NCBI RefSeq assembly: GCF_001625195.1
Contig: NC_054389.1
Coordinates: 9,606,520 to 9,670,519, forward strand
Origin: Drechmeria coniospora
Lineage: Eukaryota > Ascomycota > Sordariomycetes > Hypocreales > Ophiocordycipitaceae
Length of the DNA: 64,000 nt
Direction of reading: 5' to 3'
The translations under genes and the position numbers were made by a program. Positions 1 to 11,500 of the stretch are shown piece by piece (the stretch's first letter is position 1; each line of letters begins with the position of its first letter). The notes beneath the pieces were generated by a model, which worked only from the letters and a program-made list of their open reading frames with translations, searched no databases and was not told the origin of the DNA.

Positions 1-556
1 GGGTCTGAGAAACAGCCACGACGTTGACGGGGATAGAATCGAACTAAAGGGTTCAGTTAGCCAACGGTCAAGTCGGCCACGGGGGTCGACTGGGGCAACA
101 TACGCCGAGGTGCTTGAGCAAGTCCTTGGTCTCGCCGTCCACATCCAGCTGGCCGTTCTCCGACGTCTGGGTGAAGTCGAGAGCGGAAACCTCGGGGACG
201 TACTGGTCCTTACGCTCACGCTCCTCTTCCTGAAGCTTGAAGGAAATACCACGGACGGGACCACGCTGAATGCGCTTCATCAGATGGGTGGTGTAGCCGG
301 CAATCTGAAGTCGGATAAGTTAGCCAACCGCACGAACGGCCATGTACGTCCCCTCTTGGGCGTCGAGGACTCAATAATCTCATGAATTTCGGGACATTGC
401 ATTGCTAACCTTGTTGCGCAGGCGCTTGGAGGCAATGATGGCAATCTCATCGCAGATGCGCTTGTTGGTCTCGAAGTCGAGGGTCAGGCGGGGATAGTAC
501 CGCTCAATGATGACCTTGGCGGACTTCTTGACTGTCTTGGTGCGAACGCGACCCAT
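1..556 (-). CDS. RPS17: 40S ribosomal protein S17 (eS17), 3' end cut by window edge
   Basis: Small-subunit ribosomal protein eS17. The start codon is at 556 and the protein opens [20 protein letters not shown], the family N-terminus. Exons on the minus strand are 556-410 (49 codons), 304-104 (67 codons) and 43 to beyond base 1. The introns are 305-409 (GTTAGC...TTCAG) and 44-103 (GTATGT, branch CTAAC, TTTAG). Exon 2 carries the conserved core [20 protein letters not shown]; exon 3 resumes in frame with FDSIPVNVV, as expected for the fungal C-terminus. Reading through intron 2 instead would give an unrelated tail and an early stop, so splicing is well supported. The last residues lie outside the window. 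Intron-rich ribosomal protein genes are usual in filamentous fungi. Confidence 0.95.
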
Positions 557-1067
557 TGTGGCGGTATTGGCTGGTGTTTGTCGTGGGTGGTAGATTACAA
601 GCCGTCGATCGGGATCCAAACCATCCAGAAAATTGGTGGTTTGCAGACCAGTGGGGTACTCTTAGGGCTTCGCAAAAACCATGTCACGGGATAGATCAGG
701 TGACTAATGTCGAATGAAGTGGGCCCCAACGTAGCCAATACGGTACGGTACAGTAATAATGGCGTTAGTATCCGTACTCCGTAGTACATTAAGTATTACT
801 TCATATTATTAGGATGAGATACAGCGATGAGTTGGCGAGTGAAGCTAGTGCAAATTCGGGTGCCATACTCGGAATGTTCGAGTTCTTACAGAGTACAAGT
901 CTTATTGATCCGTAATACTCCGCACTTACAGAACAACTACTAGTACGCTGAAGTACACCTACTTGCATGTTTACCTAGGTATATACATGGAGATATTGAA
1001 GCACACAGACCTAGACACGGCAAAGCTGGTCTTGATACAGGTTGCAAATATACTGTACATGTAGTTG
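557..1067. other. Intergenic: RPS17 promoter and MRP51 3' flank, with GTAC-type repeats
   Basis: This 511-bp gap contains the RPS17 upstream region (both neighbours are on the minus strand). From about 740 to 1060 it is rich in TAC/GTAC words, including TACTCCGTAGTAC near 773. I see no coding potential. Confidence 0.6.
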
Positions 1068-2468
1068 TTAAAGTCTAGTCTCGTCTTCCTTTGCATCCAG
1101 AATCTCGTCGGATACTCGCTCCATCCGCCACTTGCCAGCCTCGTTGGCCGCCTGTTGCGCGGATTTCTTAGGTGCTACGACTCGCTTCGTCGCACCGTCG
1201 TGGTAAATGTGGGAAATGCCCTTGTTTTCCTTTGCAATGACCTGCGCTTCTGGGTAAGTTTCCCGGAGCTGCAGGACAACCTTTCCGCTCGGGTCGACGC
1301 TGGCCGTTTGCGGCTCGACGTAGGCCTTCGCGCCGCCAAAGGTTTGCGTGTCCAAGTGCATGATACCGTTGAGCATGGTCTTGTTCGCCGCTGTGCGGCC
1401 CCGTCCATGTCGAATGTTGAACTCATTGTCGCCAGGCGGCGCGTCCGCAACGAAGCCTCCTACGCCAAGCTTGGCAGGAGAGGGACCGAGCCGAGGATAG
1501 ACGACCCTAGCCAGTGCGGGCGTCCGTTTGGCCTGTGGTCCGTAGACTGGGTGGTTCTCCATAAAGGAGCTCGTCCGCAGGTAGCTGATGCCTGCCGACG
1601 GGTGGCTGGGCGGCGGGCCAGACTTCCCGTAAGGGCTCTCTGGCGCGGCAGTGTCCTGCTTCGACCAGAAGGACTGGATGAAGCCGACGGGTTGACCGAG
1701 CGGCGCCAGATCCAGAAACTTGGAGACGAGAGAGTACAGGGTGACGCGATCGTTTCGCAGTGACCGAAGGTAGTCGGTAAACTGCTCTTCGGTAATGTCT
1801 TTGGCCTCTACCGCGGGCGGCGTCGGCTTTCCCTGCTCGAGAGCTATGCTGTTCTGACGCGTCGTGATGTCTTGGGCAAGTCTATCTTTGAGAAGGACAC
1901 GAAATCGGGTGCGCTTCGGCCGAACCTTTTTGTTGAGATATTCCATAAAATCGCCCTCCGTCATCCGGGCCAGCCAGGGGCCTTGGAACTTCCACCGCCG
2001 ATCGTCGCCAGGGACTCCTCGCTGAAGGTTGGTAAAATCCATGTCCTCCTCGAAGACGGACTTGTACCACAGATCGGATCTCGAGTTCCTTCGGTCGCTG
2101 CTTTTCGGAACGGAGAGAGCCACACGCAGCTCCTGGAACTTTTCCAGGGACAAGGAGTGATCGGCGGCGGAAGCGAAGTCCGTCACATGCTCGATGGTGT
2201 CGACTTGCTTGATCCGAATCAGGGGTGTCGACGTGGCCATAGTCGACTTGAGGGGGAAGGGTCGCTTGTACCCCCAATCGCCCTTTTCGCGCGACGAAAG
2301 CGGCGAGGTAATCGATTGGTACTGCGGGTATTGTTTCGTCATGGTGTTGGACCTGTGATCACCGAAATGGAGGTTGGTGGATTGTGGTTCGGGTAGTGGT
2401 TTGGGCATGGAGAACATGCGCGATGTCCTCAGCAGGGCCGCTCCGGGCGACACGGCACGGCCGCCCAT
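1068..2468 (-). CDS. MRP51: Mitochondrial small-subunit ribosomal protein MRP51 (bS1m)
   Basis: Mitoribosomal small-subunit protein of the fungal MRP51 family; acts in mitochondrial translation. It is a single uninterrupted frame of 466 residues. I chose ATG 2468 because the protein then opens MGGRAVSPGAALLRTSRMFS, the usual SPGAALLR-S-RMFS start of fungal homologues. The frame is open for 41 more codons upstream, but that stretch (Cys/Ser/Arg-rich) does not look conserved. Diagnostic blocks are GDWGYKRPFPLK and, shortly after, IRIKQVDTIEHVTDF with SAADHSLSLEKFQEL, which match my memory of fungal MRP51 proteins. It has a divergent relationship with the transglycosylase gene starting at 3174. 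The mitochondrial role is from the family; the sequence itself shows only the N-terminal basic/Ser/Ala-rich start. Confidence 0.85.
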   Translation of the reverse strand: MGGRAVSPGAALLRTSRMFSMPKPLPEPQSTNLHFGDHRSNTMTKQYPQYQSITSPLSSREKGDWGYKRPFPLKSTMATSTPLIRIKQVDTIEHVTDFASAADHSLSLEKFQELRVALSVPKSSDRRNSRSDLWYKSVFEEDMDFTNLQRGVPGDDRRWKFQGPWLARMTEGDFMEYLNKKVRPKRTRFRVLLKDRLAQDITTRQNSIALEQGKPTPPAVEAKDITEEQFTDYLRSLRNDRVTLYSLVSKFLDLAPLGQPVGFIQSFWSKQDTAAPESPYGKSGPPPSHPSAGISYLRTSSFMENHPVYGPQAKRTPALARVVYPRLGPSPAKLGVGGFVADAPPGDNEFNIRHGRGRTAANKTMLNGIMHLDTQTFGGAKAYVEPQTASVDPSGKVVLQLRETYPEAQVIAKENKGISHIYHDGATKRVVAPKKSAQQAANEAGKWRMERVSDEILDAKEDETRL

Positions 2469-2684
2469 TGTGCGTGCGGAAGCTTGCAAGCTTTCTGAGG
2501 GCACAATGCTTAAAGAAATGTCGTTGCGGGAGCTGCTGGGGAGCCGAGGGTAGCAGGTATGTCTGGCGAGGAAATTTTGGGAGATGAACAAGTTGGGAGG
2601 TCCATCTCGGAGCTCAGATCAGCCGGTATTGAGCCGACGGCTCCTGGGTAATAATAGTGCTAACTGAGTTCTGCATGGTTTTGT

Positions 2685-2960
2685 ACAGTAATACTCTAAG
2701 TACTCCGTACTCCGTACTTACGGAGTATACTTAATAATAATAATTGTACTCCGTAGAGTACTCCGGAGTATGGAGTACTTACTAAACAAGTAATAAGTAC
2801 ATTATTACTTGTACTCCATACTCCGTAAGCACATGTATGTAAGTACCTGCAGTAAGTACTGCAAAGTGACATGCGAAGCCTTGAAGTACATGTAAGTAAG
2901 TCCTTAAGTAAAAGTGCATGTACTAACTTGTACTTATTGCTTGCATTATAGCGGTCCCAC
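2685..2960. repeat. GTACTCCGTA-type low-complexity cluster
   Basis: A dense cluster of TACTCCGTA, its complement TACGGAGTA, and AAGTACTT/ATTATTACT words lies between the divergent MRP51 and transglycosylase genes. The units are imperfect, overlapping and in both orientations. It is the first of about ten such clusters in the window. Confidence 0.8.
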
Positions 2961-3173
2961 TAAAATTTCCATTCAGGGACCTGACATGATGTTCAAGTAA
3001 TCAGTATTATCATAACCTCCTTCACTGACATTCTTAGCCTCTCCAGATTTGTGTTCACAGTTTCCTGTTTGGTGAAACCCAAGGTCGGTCTCGCGGGGAC
3101 TGCCTTACTGCAGGAAAGGTGATACATAATTTCTGCATAGCTATATAGTGGGAGAATGCTGGGGTTCGGGAAA

Positions 3174-4535
3174 ATGGCTGCCAACATTTCCTCCTCTCCC
3201 GCTCTCACGTTTGAGCTCATCGCTCGCTGCTCGGTGAGTCGACTCGCTCATGTCTCCTGGATCAAAACCGTTCGTCACTCTCCGTCTCTGTCACTAATTC
3301 AACATCGCTCATCAGACCACTCGCGCCCGAGCATCCAACCTGACACTGCCTCATGGGCCCGTCCAACTTCCCATGTTCATGCCAGTGGCGACTCAGGCGT
3401 CGTTGAAAGGACTTACTCCTCAGCAGCTCGAGGAGACGGGTTGCCGGTTATGCTTGAACAACACGTATCACCTGGGTCTCAAGCCCGGTCAGGAAGTACT
3501 CGACGTGATAGGCGGAGCGCATAAGTTTCAGGGCTGGAATCACAACATACTGACGGATAGCGGAGGGTAAGTCGTGCGACAGTCGTGGAAAGCGCAGGGG
3601 TCTAACGGGGGCACAGCTTTCAGATGGTCAGCTTGCTCAAGCTTGCGAAGATCACAGAAGAGGGCGTGCGCTTCCTCAGTCCTCATGACGGGTCGCCTAT
3701 GCTCCTCACGCCGGAGCACTCCATCTCCCTCCAGAACACGATTGGGAGCGACATCATCATGCAACTCGACGACGTGCTGGTCACGACGTCGCCCGACAAG
3801 GCACGGATGCGCGAGGCCATGGAGAGGAGCGTGCGGTGGCTGGACCGATGCATCGCGGCACACAAGAACCCCACGCGTCAAAATTTATTTTGCATCATCC
3901 AGGGCGGCCTCGACCTCGAGATGCGGCGGGAGTGCACGCGGGAGATGCTGGCGCGCAACACGCCGGGCATCGCCATCGGCGGCTTGAGCGGCGGCGAAGC
4001 CAAGGTGGACTACTGTCGTGTCGTGGCGGCGTGCACGGAACTTCTGCCGGATCTGAAGCCGCGCTACGTGATGGGGATTGGGTATCCCGAGGATCTCGTC
4101 GTCAGCGTGGCGCTCGGGGCCGACATGTTCGACTGCGTGTGGCCGACGCGGACGGCGCGGTTCGGCAACGCCATCACGAAAGCGGGCGTCTTGAACATCC
4201 GAAACGCGAAATACGCAAACGACTTTGGGCCGATCGAGTCGGGGTGCGGCTGCGCGTGCTGCAAGTCTAGCGGGGAGGAGGGGGGCATGGGCATCACGCG
4301 GGCGTACGTGAACCACAACGCTTGCAAGGAGACGGTAGCGGCACATCTGCTTACGATACACAACGTGTGGTACCAGCTCAACCTGATGAAGGAAGTGCGG
4401 CAGGCCATCATTGAAGATCGGTTCCCGGCGTACATTCGAGAGTTTTTTGCGGGCTTGTACGCGAGCAAAACGGAGTATCCGGCATGGGCGGTGGGAGCAT
4501 TGCAGAGCGTCGGCGTTGACTTAACGATAGAATAG
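3174..4535 (+). CDS. QTRT1: Queuine tRNA-ribosyltransferase catalytic subunit (tRNA-guanine transglycosylase)
   Basis: Exchanges guanine for queuine at the wobble position of GUN-anticodon tRNAs. Exons are 3174-3233, 3316-3566 and 3617-4535; introns are 3234-3315 (GTGAGT...ATCAG) and 3567-3616 (50 nt, GTAAGT...ACAG), giving 409 residues against about 400 in animals. Visible motifs are VFMPV-like [19 protein letters not shown] (catalytic Asp), the queuine pocket [17 protein letters not shown] with the nucleophile Asp at residue 276, and the zinc site CGCACC followed by the His of LLTIHN. An in-frame ATG at 3156 is possible, but 3174 (AAAATGG) begins MAANISSS and fits better. In animals the enzyme pairs with a non-catalytic subunit, not seen here. 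Baker's yeast lacks this enzyme, so the host probably salvages queuine. Confidence 0.95.
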
Positions 4536-5136
4536 ATAAAGGCATGATGGCGCATTCAATAGATGGAACCGGGCTCCCCATCCGTGCTATGTGCTCGCTA
4601 TTCAGTGTGGACAGTACGCCCACCAGGTACAAAGCGTGTCCGTACCGTGGATTGGGCGGCAGGTATTCATGCTCACTTCAAAAAACAGCAGCGGCAAGGG
4701 CGACGGCAAGGGCAGCAGAGCCCGCAGCAGAGCCCGCAGCAGGGCTCAAGCGTAAGTTCGAGGCAGCAGCGGAACGCGAAGTCGAGGCCGAGGTTGGGAC
4801 AGATTGCACCCTGCCAGTGCCGCCCATATTCATGACGTCCGTCAAGGTCGCCATGGTCACGGCAGATGTGCGAGTGGGGGAAACGCAGGCGTTGCTGAAG
4901 GTTTTACAGAAGGAAGCAAATGTGGAGGCAACTGGGGCGTGTCAGCGAGGCGGAATACTGCACGATGGCGGTCGAGTAGCGGCATGAGACACACCTTCGT
5001 AGATGATGGTAGGGGCACCAGACGAGGCCCAGTTGCGACAAGTCTGTGCGTGCTTGTCAAGTTCGTCGGTCCAGATGGTGGCGCCCCGATTCACGACGCA
5101 GCTGTTCGACTTAGCCGATTCACTCTTCCTTCGAGA
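4536..5136. other. Convergent intergenic region
   Basis: Six hundred bases lie between the 3' ends of the transglycosylase gene and the secreted-protein gene. It has a GCA/GCAG-rich patch at about 4685-4770 and open frames without recognisable protein features. I see no gene. Confidence 0.5.
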
Positions 5137-5812
5137 TTATGACAGCGCCATGACGGACCAGTAGCAAGGTGCCTGTTCGCCGTATGGCAGGTTGTCGAAG
5201 TTTGAGACGTGCTCGGCGCAAGAGACGTAAAAACCAAACATGGAGGAGCAGGCGGGTATCAGAGGACCGATGGACTCGGTGTGGGTGCCCAGAGGTAACG
5301 AAAAGATGGTGGTAACTTCCCTCCTAGGGGTAGCTGTTCCTGTCACCATCGGCGTTCTCGTCGCCGTCATCCCCTTGCCGCACGCGGCGCTCTTTTTGCA
5401 GATCGAATAGAGGTCACCGTACGCTGGCACTCCGGATTAGAAGCGGCAGCATGGCAGAGGAGAAGGAGCAGAGGCACGCACGAGGATATGCAGAGGTCAG
5501 CAAGGGAGCCCTGGACGACAGGTAGTCGGAGCAGGACGAGTAGGCGTCGGCCATGGGCGTGGGACGCTGACTGCCAGTGAGGCAGCAGGCGCATTCGAGG
5601 ATGCTCGAAGCTGCCGTGATGATCTCTACATCGCCGACCAGGCTCACGCATTCTCGGACCTTGGAGACGGCGGTAAAGCAAGCCTCGGAGGCGCTATCGG
5701 TTGGGTTGAAGTCGGCGGCGGCACGGATGGCGAGGTGGTTGATGGGCAGCAGCGGCGGCTCCTGAGCGGTGGTCACGGCGGCGATGGCGGCGACGAGCGA
5801 GTACCACTTCAT
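5137..5812 (-). CDS. Small secreted cysteine-rich protein, function unknown
   Basis: Predicted protein of about 205 residues from two exons, 5812-5482 and 5423-5137, joined across a 58-nt intron (GTGCGT, branch CTAAT, GCCAG). It begins MKWYSLVAAIAAVTTAQ, a clear signal peptide with likely cleavage after TTA. The mature part has about eleven cysteines, including ECACC in exon 1, ICKKSAAC at the start of exon 2 and a C-terminal APCYW. No membrane segment or GPI-type tail is visible. I do not recognise the family. Size, secretion signal and cysteine content fit a secreted apoplast- or host-facing protein, but that role is inference. The splice junction is the weakest part: the exon 1 frame stays open for about 20 codons past the donor. 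Confidence 0.6.
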
Positions 5813-8550
5813 CTTGTCGGATGCTTCTTGCCGCTCTCTGTCCCGCTTCGCCTACTCGTTTGGGCCTGCGATTCTTGGATGGCAGAAGCCTCAGGAGGGC
5901 GCTGGCACTTTATCCCAAGTCACCCAGTCGATCACCCAGCCGGCCACACACCATCTAGTACTGATGCTGGCTGGCCATGGCAGGCCTGCCATGGAAGCGG
6001 GGGTATAATAATACGCCGTACCTGCCTCGCAGCACTCGTGCCGGCACTCCTACACTAGCCTCTCTGTGCCATCTCTATCGGTTATTGCAAGGAATAGGAG
6101 AACAGGACAGCGACGAGGTGGCATTTTCGAGGCGCGGGCCAGGGTATTGGTCTGTGGGTGACATATGCATTTTCGTCCAATCCCCTCAACGATTGCCGCC
6201 GCCGCGTCGTGCGGCTGAGTGAAGGGACGGGACGTCGGGCGTCAGGCACTGAATGTGTTTGGGTCAGTAGTGCCTGGGTTGTTCCTTTTTTCCCTTTGCT
6301 GTTTCCGGGTAATAATACCTGCTGCACTCCGGACCACGGAGCAAAAACCGTATGTATATTGCTGAGTACGGCGTACCTAGCACGAAAGTGTGGATGAGAA
6401 CAATTGATGCTGGTCGAGGCTTGCTGTGTACAATCCACCACTCGCAAGGGTTTTCTTTTTTGGGAAGCCGGGGGGGGGGGGGCAATACACAGCAAGCACT
6501 GGAAGATGCTGTCTGCTTTCCGTTCCCGACGTCTCGAATCGCCTTCTCGCATGCGACAATTATCGTGCATGTACTTGTCAAGATACCTTATTCCTCGTTT
6601 GTTCCCCAAATGTACCATGTCCGAGGAGCGACGACGACGGTATATGTGATGAATTGTGATGGATGTCTGGCGTGTCTTGATCTCTTGAACTGGGGTGGTC
6701 GGTGAAAGCGAGCAGCTGAAGACAGAAGTCGGAGTATTCATACGGAGCGAGGTGGATCCTTCTGTTGAAGGGAACACTGGCGGCACTTCCGAGGCTGTTA
6801 GTTACCGTCAACGAAGACAAGTACGTGCATGCACATGTACATGAACGGAGCACTCGTACAACAGGTGTTGGCGCAGTACAAAAGAAACGCAATAAGCTTC
6901 CAGTTGTAGCTACATGTATCCCTACATGTACAGGACCGTTCACAATACCAGTCCAGACTGGGGGTGCACAGTGAAGCGTGCCTGTCACCGTCAAGCATAG
7001 CTGTACAGTTCGTCTCATAGATGGGAGGGGAAGCGGTGAATCCCGCAGCCAAGTGAAGCAGGCAGTCAGCCTGGGCGAGCCAGGAAGTCGATGACTCAGA
7101 TTTCTATGATGCACGCTGTTTCGAATGCAGCTGTAGCATGTTGCTCTACCAGGTCCTTTAAGCCCCCGATGTTCATAGCATATCAATGTCAACCCGAGTT
7201 CGGCCCCGTTGCAAGGGGGTCGGGGAAGATAAAGAAAAAGACAAACTGTCATACGGCAATGTATTCACATTGTTGCGAACACTCAATCACCATCGATGGC
7301 TCTATGCTCCGTACAACTATTCTTGTTTATGAACTATCTATCGGACAATACTACGATATCCGTCAGTACCTCAGAGACAGGTAATGGCTCAAGCCAGAGC
7401 CTGCATTGAGCCGACATGACGTAGCTCTTGCATTTTGGGTCAATCCACGTGTAAAACCACAATTTGGCCCAACGTAGCGGCTCTCTGCCCTTCATATCGA
7501 TAGCGGGGTAGTGGAGGGGTGAAGTGAACGACAAAAATGCCTGTACGCCTGATTGTCCCACGACCCAAGCCGTAGGAAATGTACGGAACTGAACGCCTAA
7601 AACTTACCTTGCTCTTACTAGCATGTGTACGAAGCACTATGGCGTATAAGTATAAGCACTTGTAGAGTACCTAGAGTGCTCCGGACTGTAGCAGTGACGA
7701 GATACTTTCGTTCTTGCGTATACTCCGTAGTTGTTCTTACACTGCAGACTTAACGACACCTGTTCACCTACATGGCATGTAAGTAGGTACCTTAGGTACT
7801 TAGTTCGTTTGCACGAGTACTCCAAACTTGCAGGTGTACGGAATATACCTACAAGCACGTTGTACGTGCGTAGTACTTTCCCCAGAATAATCTGCAAGTA
7901 ATACTTTTACTTATGTATACGGAGTACGGAGTACAGAGCACAAGTGTTGTAGTAATAACAGCAGGTATTATTACAATGCATCTGTCCGCAGACCCCTGTC
8001 CATATGCAGATGTATTAATACATGTACGGTACTCACAAGTACGGAGTAAGTACTTGTACGCACTTACAGTACTTACTTAAATGCGTAATTGTAAGTACTT
8101 TTAATTGCTCCTTACGGAATACAAAAACGACATCCTTCAGAGTCCATAATCAATGGGAAAGAGCACATTGTAAGAGTACGGTACAGTGCACTTACGGTAC
8201 TTGCCTTGACAGTCGCGGCTCCGATGTTATTATACGAGGTACCTCTGTATACAGTCTCTCTGCTTAGGTGTACTCGAATGATTCTGTGTCAACCAGAATG
8301 GATACCGTCACGTGATGGCGTGGCGGAACGCGACTCACGACCCTTCCATTGACGCTTAAATCGACCGTTCAAGCAGAGAGTACTGCATAATAAGTATACA
8401 CAATAGGAAAACAAACACCAACAAGTCTTGTCGTCCCTCCCACTTGCGAGACTCGTGACACCCTCGTTTGAATCTCTTCTCTCCTCAGTGCTTGGCCTTA
8501 CGTTTTGCCGGCGTGTTTCTCATGTCACTGACAGCTGCTTCGGAATCGGA
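5813..8550. other. Long intergenic region upstream of secreted protein and HOS3
   Basis: This 2.7-kb region separates two divergent genes and must hold both promoters. Contents are a 13-base G run at 6470-6482, CATGTAC/GTGCATGCAC-rich sequence near 6820-6930, and a GTAC-type repeat cluster at about 7640-8110. Several open frames exist on both strands, but they overlap each other and show no domain, biased codon use or splice-supported extension. Confidence 0.55.
7640..8110. repeat. GTACTCCGTA-type low-complexity cluster
   Basis: The cluster contains TATACTCCGTAG, TATACGGAGTACGGAGTAC (about 7915-7935), ACGGAGTAAGTAC and many GTACTTAC/AAGTACTT words. It lies roughly 450-900 bp upstream of the HOS3 start. 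Confidence 0.75.
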
Positions 8551-11500
8551 ATGTCGTTACCCTTGGGCGCCTCACGGCGGCTGTCAACTACGAACGCCAC
8601 CCCCGATGACGACGGCCTCACTCAGTCGCTCAGCCAGCTGTCGCTGACAAACCAACCCTCCGTCAACAAATCACCACGACCGAAACCCGCGTCCGTGCCA
8701 CTGCATCCATCCTCTCGCCGCTCCTCGGCCTCGACCTCGGCATGCCCTGAACAGCCACCCCAAAGTCCGTCAAGTGCCCAACTTTCTCGAGTCACGCCCC
8801 ATGTTGCATCGCCTCCCCTGCTGCGCAAGACGTCCACGAGCTCCTTGCAGTCAACCAGCAGTGTTGGCACGGCACGGCCCGCATCGCGTCGCTCCAGCTT
8901 GGCCAACGTTTGGTCCCCCTCCTCGAGTTCCTCTCAATTGGGCAAGCCACCCCAGAAAGAGGAGAAGCCGGCTGTGACGGCAAACTCGGTCGCCAGGGAT
9001 TACTTTAAGTCTGAGCTGGAAGTCCATCATGGGCCGACGCCAACGCGCCATACGAAAACCATCGTCATACTCAACGATGCCGTCTATGGCCACCGGTTCT
9101 CCCGGCCACGGACCTCGCGCAACGCTCTCAGCACCATCGTCGAACGGCCCGAGAGAATCAAGGCTTGCGTGATGGGAATATCGATGGCATATGTGCGCCT
9201 GGGCGGTCGCCACAGCGAAGGCCCATTTCCGATTCAGCCGACAAGAGACGTTGGCTCCCTGCCGAGCGTACCATTTCGCATTCGCAAGACGACGAACCGA
9301 TTACCCTTGACTTCTCCCGCCGTCACGAATGTCCATGGCACGAAATGGATGAACGTGCTGAAGGACATGTGTCTCTCGGCTGAATCGAAACTCGCCATGG
9401 GCGGTAAGGAACTGAAGCGGACCCGGGGTTCCGATGACGGCCCTGGCCAAAAGCTGCACGAGGGCGACCTGTATCTGTGTTCAGAATCGCTCGAGGCCAT
9501 TGAGGGCGCGCTGGGATCCGTCTGCGAAGCAGTCGACACCGTTTTCACCACTCCATTTCGAAGGGCCTTCGTTGGTGTAAGGCCGCCAGGACATCATTGT
9601 TCGGCCTCACAACCATCCGGATTCTGCTGGGTGAATAACGTGCACGTCGGCATCATGCACGGCATTCTTACCCACGGCCTTACGCATGCAGCCATCATCG
9701 ACTTTGACCTTCATCATGGCGACGGATCTCAGGCGATCACCTGGCAGCACAACGCCCGGGCTACCGCAGCGGCCAAGAACTCGTCGGCGTGGAAGAAGAC
9801 GTCGATAGGCTACTTCAGCCTGCATGACATCAACTCCTATCCCTGCGAGATGGGTGATGAGGAAAAGGTCAAGAATGCAAGCCTCTGCATCGACAATGCC
9901 CATGGCCAGTCGGTCTGGAATGTCCACCTGCATTCGTGGAAGAGCGAGAAAGACTTTTGGGTCCTCTACGAGACCAGATACAAGATGCTCCTGGAAAAGA
10001 CCCGAGTCTATCTGCGGAACCAGGCTGACAGACTCAAGGCCCTGAACCAACCGGCCAAGGCCGCCATTTTCTTCTCCGCCGGCTTCGACGCGAGCGAGTG
10101 GGAGAGCGCCGGGATGCAGCGGCACCAGGTCAATGTTCCGACAGAATTTTACGCTAGACTCTCTCAAGATGTGGTCAAGCTCGCCGCAGAGGAGGGCTTG
10201 CACGTGGATGGGCGCGTCATCAGCGTCCTGGAAGGTGGGTACAGCGACAGAGCCTTGTCTTCTGGAATCTTCAGTCACCTGAGCGGTCTCGTTGAAAGCC
10301 AGACGGCGGCCGATGTGCAAACGGAAGCAGACGAATCCCCGGCATCTGTTCATTCGTATGACCGCTCGTGGTGGTCAAGTGCCGCGCTGGATAAGCTGGA
10401 ACAGCCATTCGTGCCGCCGTCGCCGCCTAGGAAAGCGCGAAGTGCGTTGTCGACGTTCTCGTCCCCCACGCAGGCAGCAACAGCGAAGGCTGCGGATCCC
10501 GCTCGAATGAGACGCACCTTGTCCGGCGTGTCGACCCTCACAGTCATCGAGAGACCTACGTCGCCGACGCCTCCGGATGTGCCGTGGGTCGTGGCGACGC
10601 AGGAGCTGTGCAAGCTTCTCATCCCCACAGATCGACAGACCGACAGCTGCAAAGCCGAGGAGCTGAATGCGGAGGCATCCAAAGCCAGACGAGACCGCCA
10701 TTCAATCCTGATGGGAATCCCTCCACCCGCCGAGCAGAGCAGTAGGCCTACGTCGCGCATGGCCCTGCGGGAGCGACGAGCAAAAGCAACCGGGCCGGTC
10801 AATGAAGAAGGCAATGGAAATATCAAAACAAGACGCAAGAACGCAGAAATGGACATGTTTGCCTCTCCAGAGAAGGTACGTTCTTCTGACTAGATCAACA
10901 TTCCGGCAGGCACTAATATGATAGGTAGCCGTCGAAGCATAGTCCCCCTTCGCGTCCTTTTGCGGCGCAGTCGTCCCAAGGGTACAGCGGAACTTCCATT
11001 GCTCTCGAATTGGCACGAGAAGAGACGGCAGCTTCGCTGCCTGAAAGCGATAGCGATCCCAACCGCCCAGCGTCCGCCTCGAGCTCAAGAGCTCAAAGCG
11101 GGAGCAAGACGACGGTCAAGAAGCCCCGGTCAGCAGCGGTAACTCGCAAGGAAGTCGTGTCTCACGCAAGGAGTCCTAGAAAGGCACCTACTGCGACGAG
11201 GAACGGGCCTGCGACCGCACCTGGCGCCGCTACCAGCGATGCCGACACGACTTTGGATGCGGTGACGACGGGAATAAAGAAGATCAAAATTAACTTGATA
11301 ACAAAGTCGCAAAGGGAGGCAAGGGAAAGAGCAAAGCTTGAAGCCGAGAAGGATTCGCCTAAGATGGGCGGACTCGACCCAAGCGGCCCTCCCTCGATGC
11401 TGCGGAAGCCAATGGTAATTTCGGATAGCCCGACCAAGTTATCGGCTGGGAAAGCACCTATGCAGCATGCTGCCTTTGCGGCGCCCTGTGCGCAGGAAGC

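Noticed and set aside
1065..1763. 232-codon plus-strand frame opposite MRP51
   Set aside because: Overlaps a clearly conserved gene on the opposite strand and has no features.
6082..7252. Two long minus-strand frames in the gap before HOS3
   Set aside because: They overlap each other in different frames, include a G13 homopolymer region, and lack splice or domain support.
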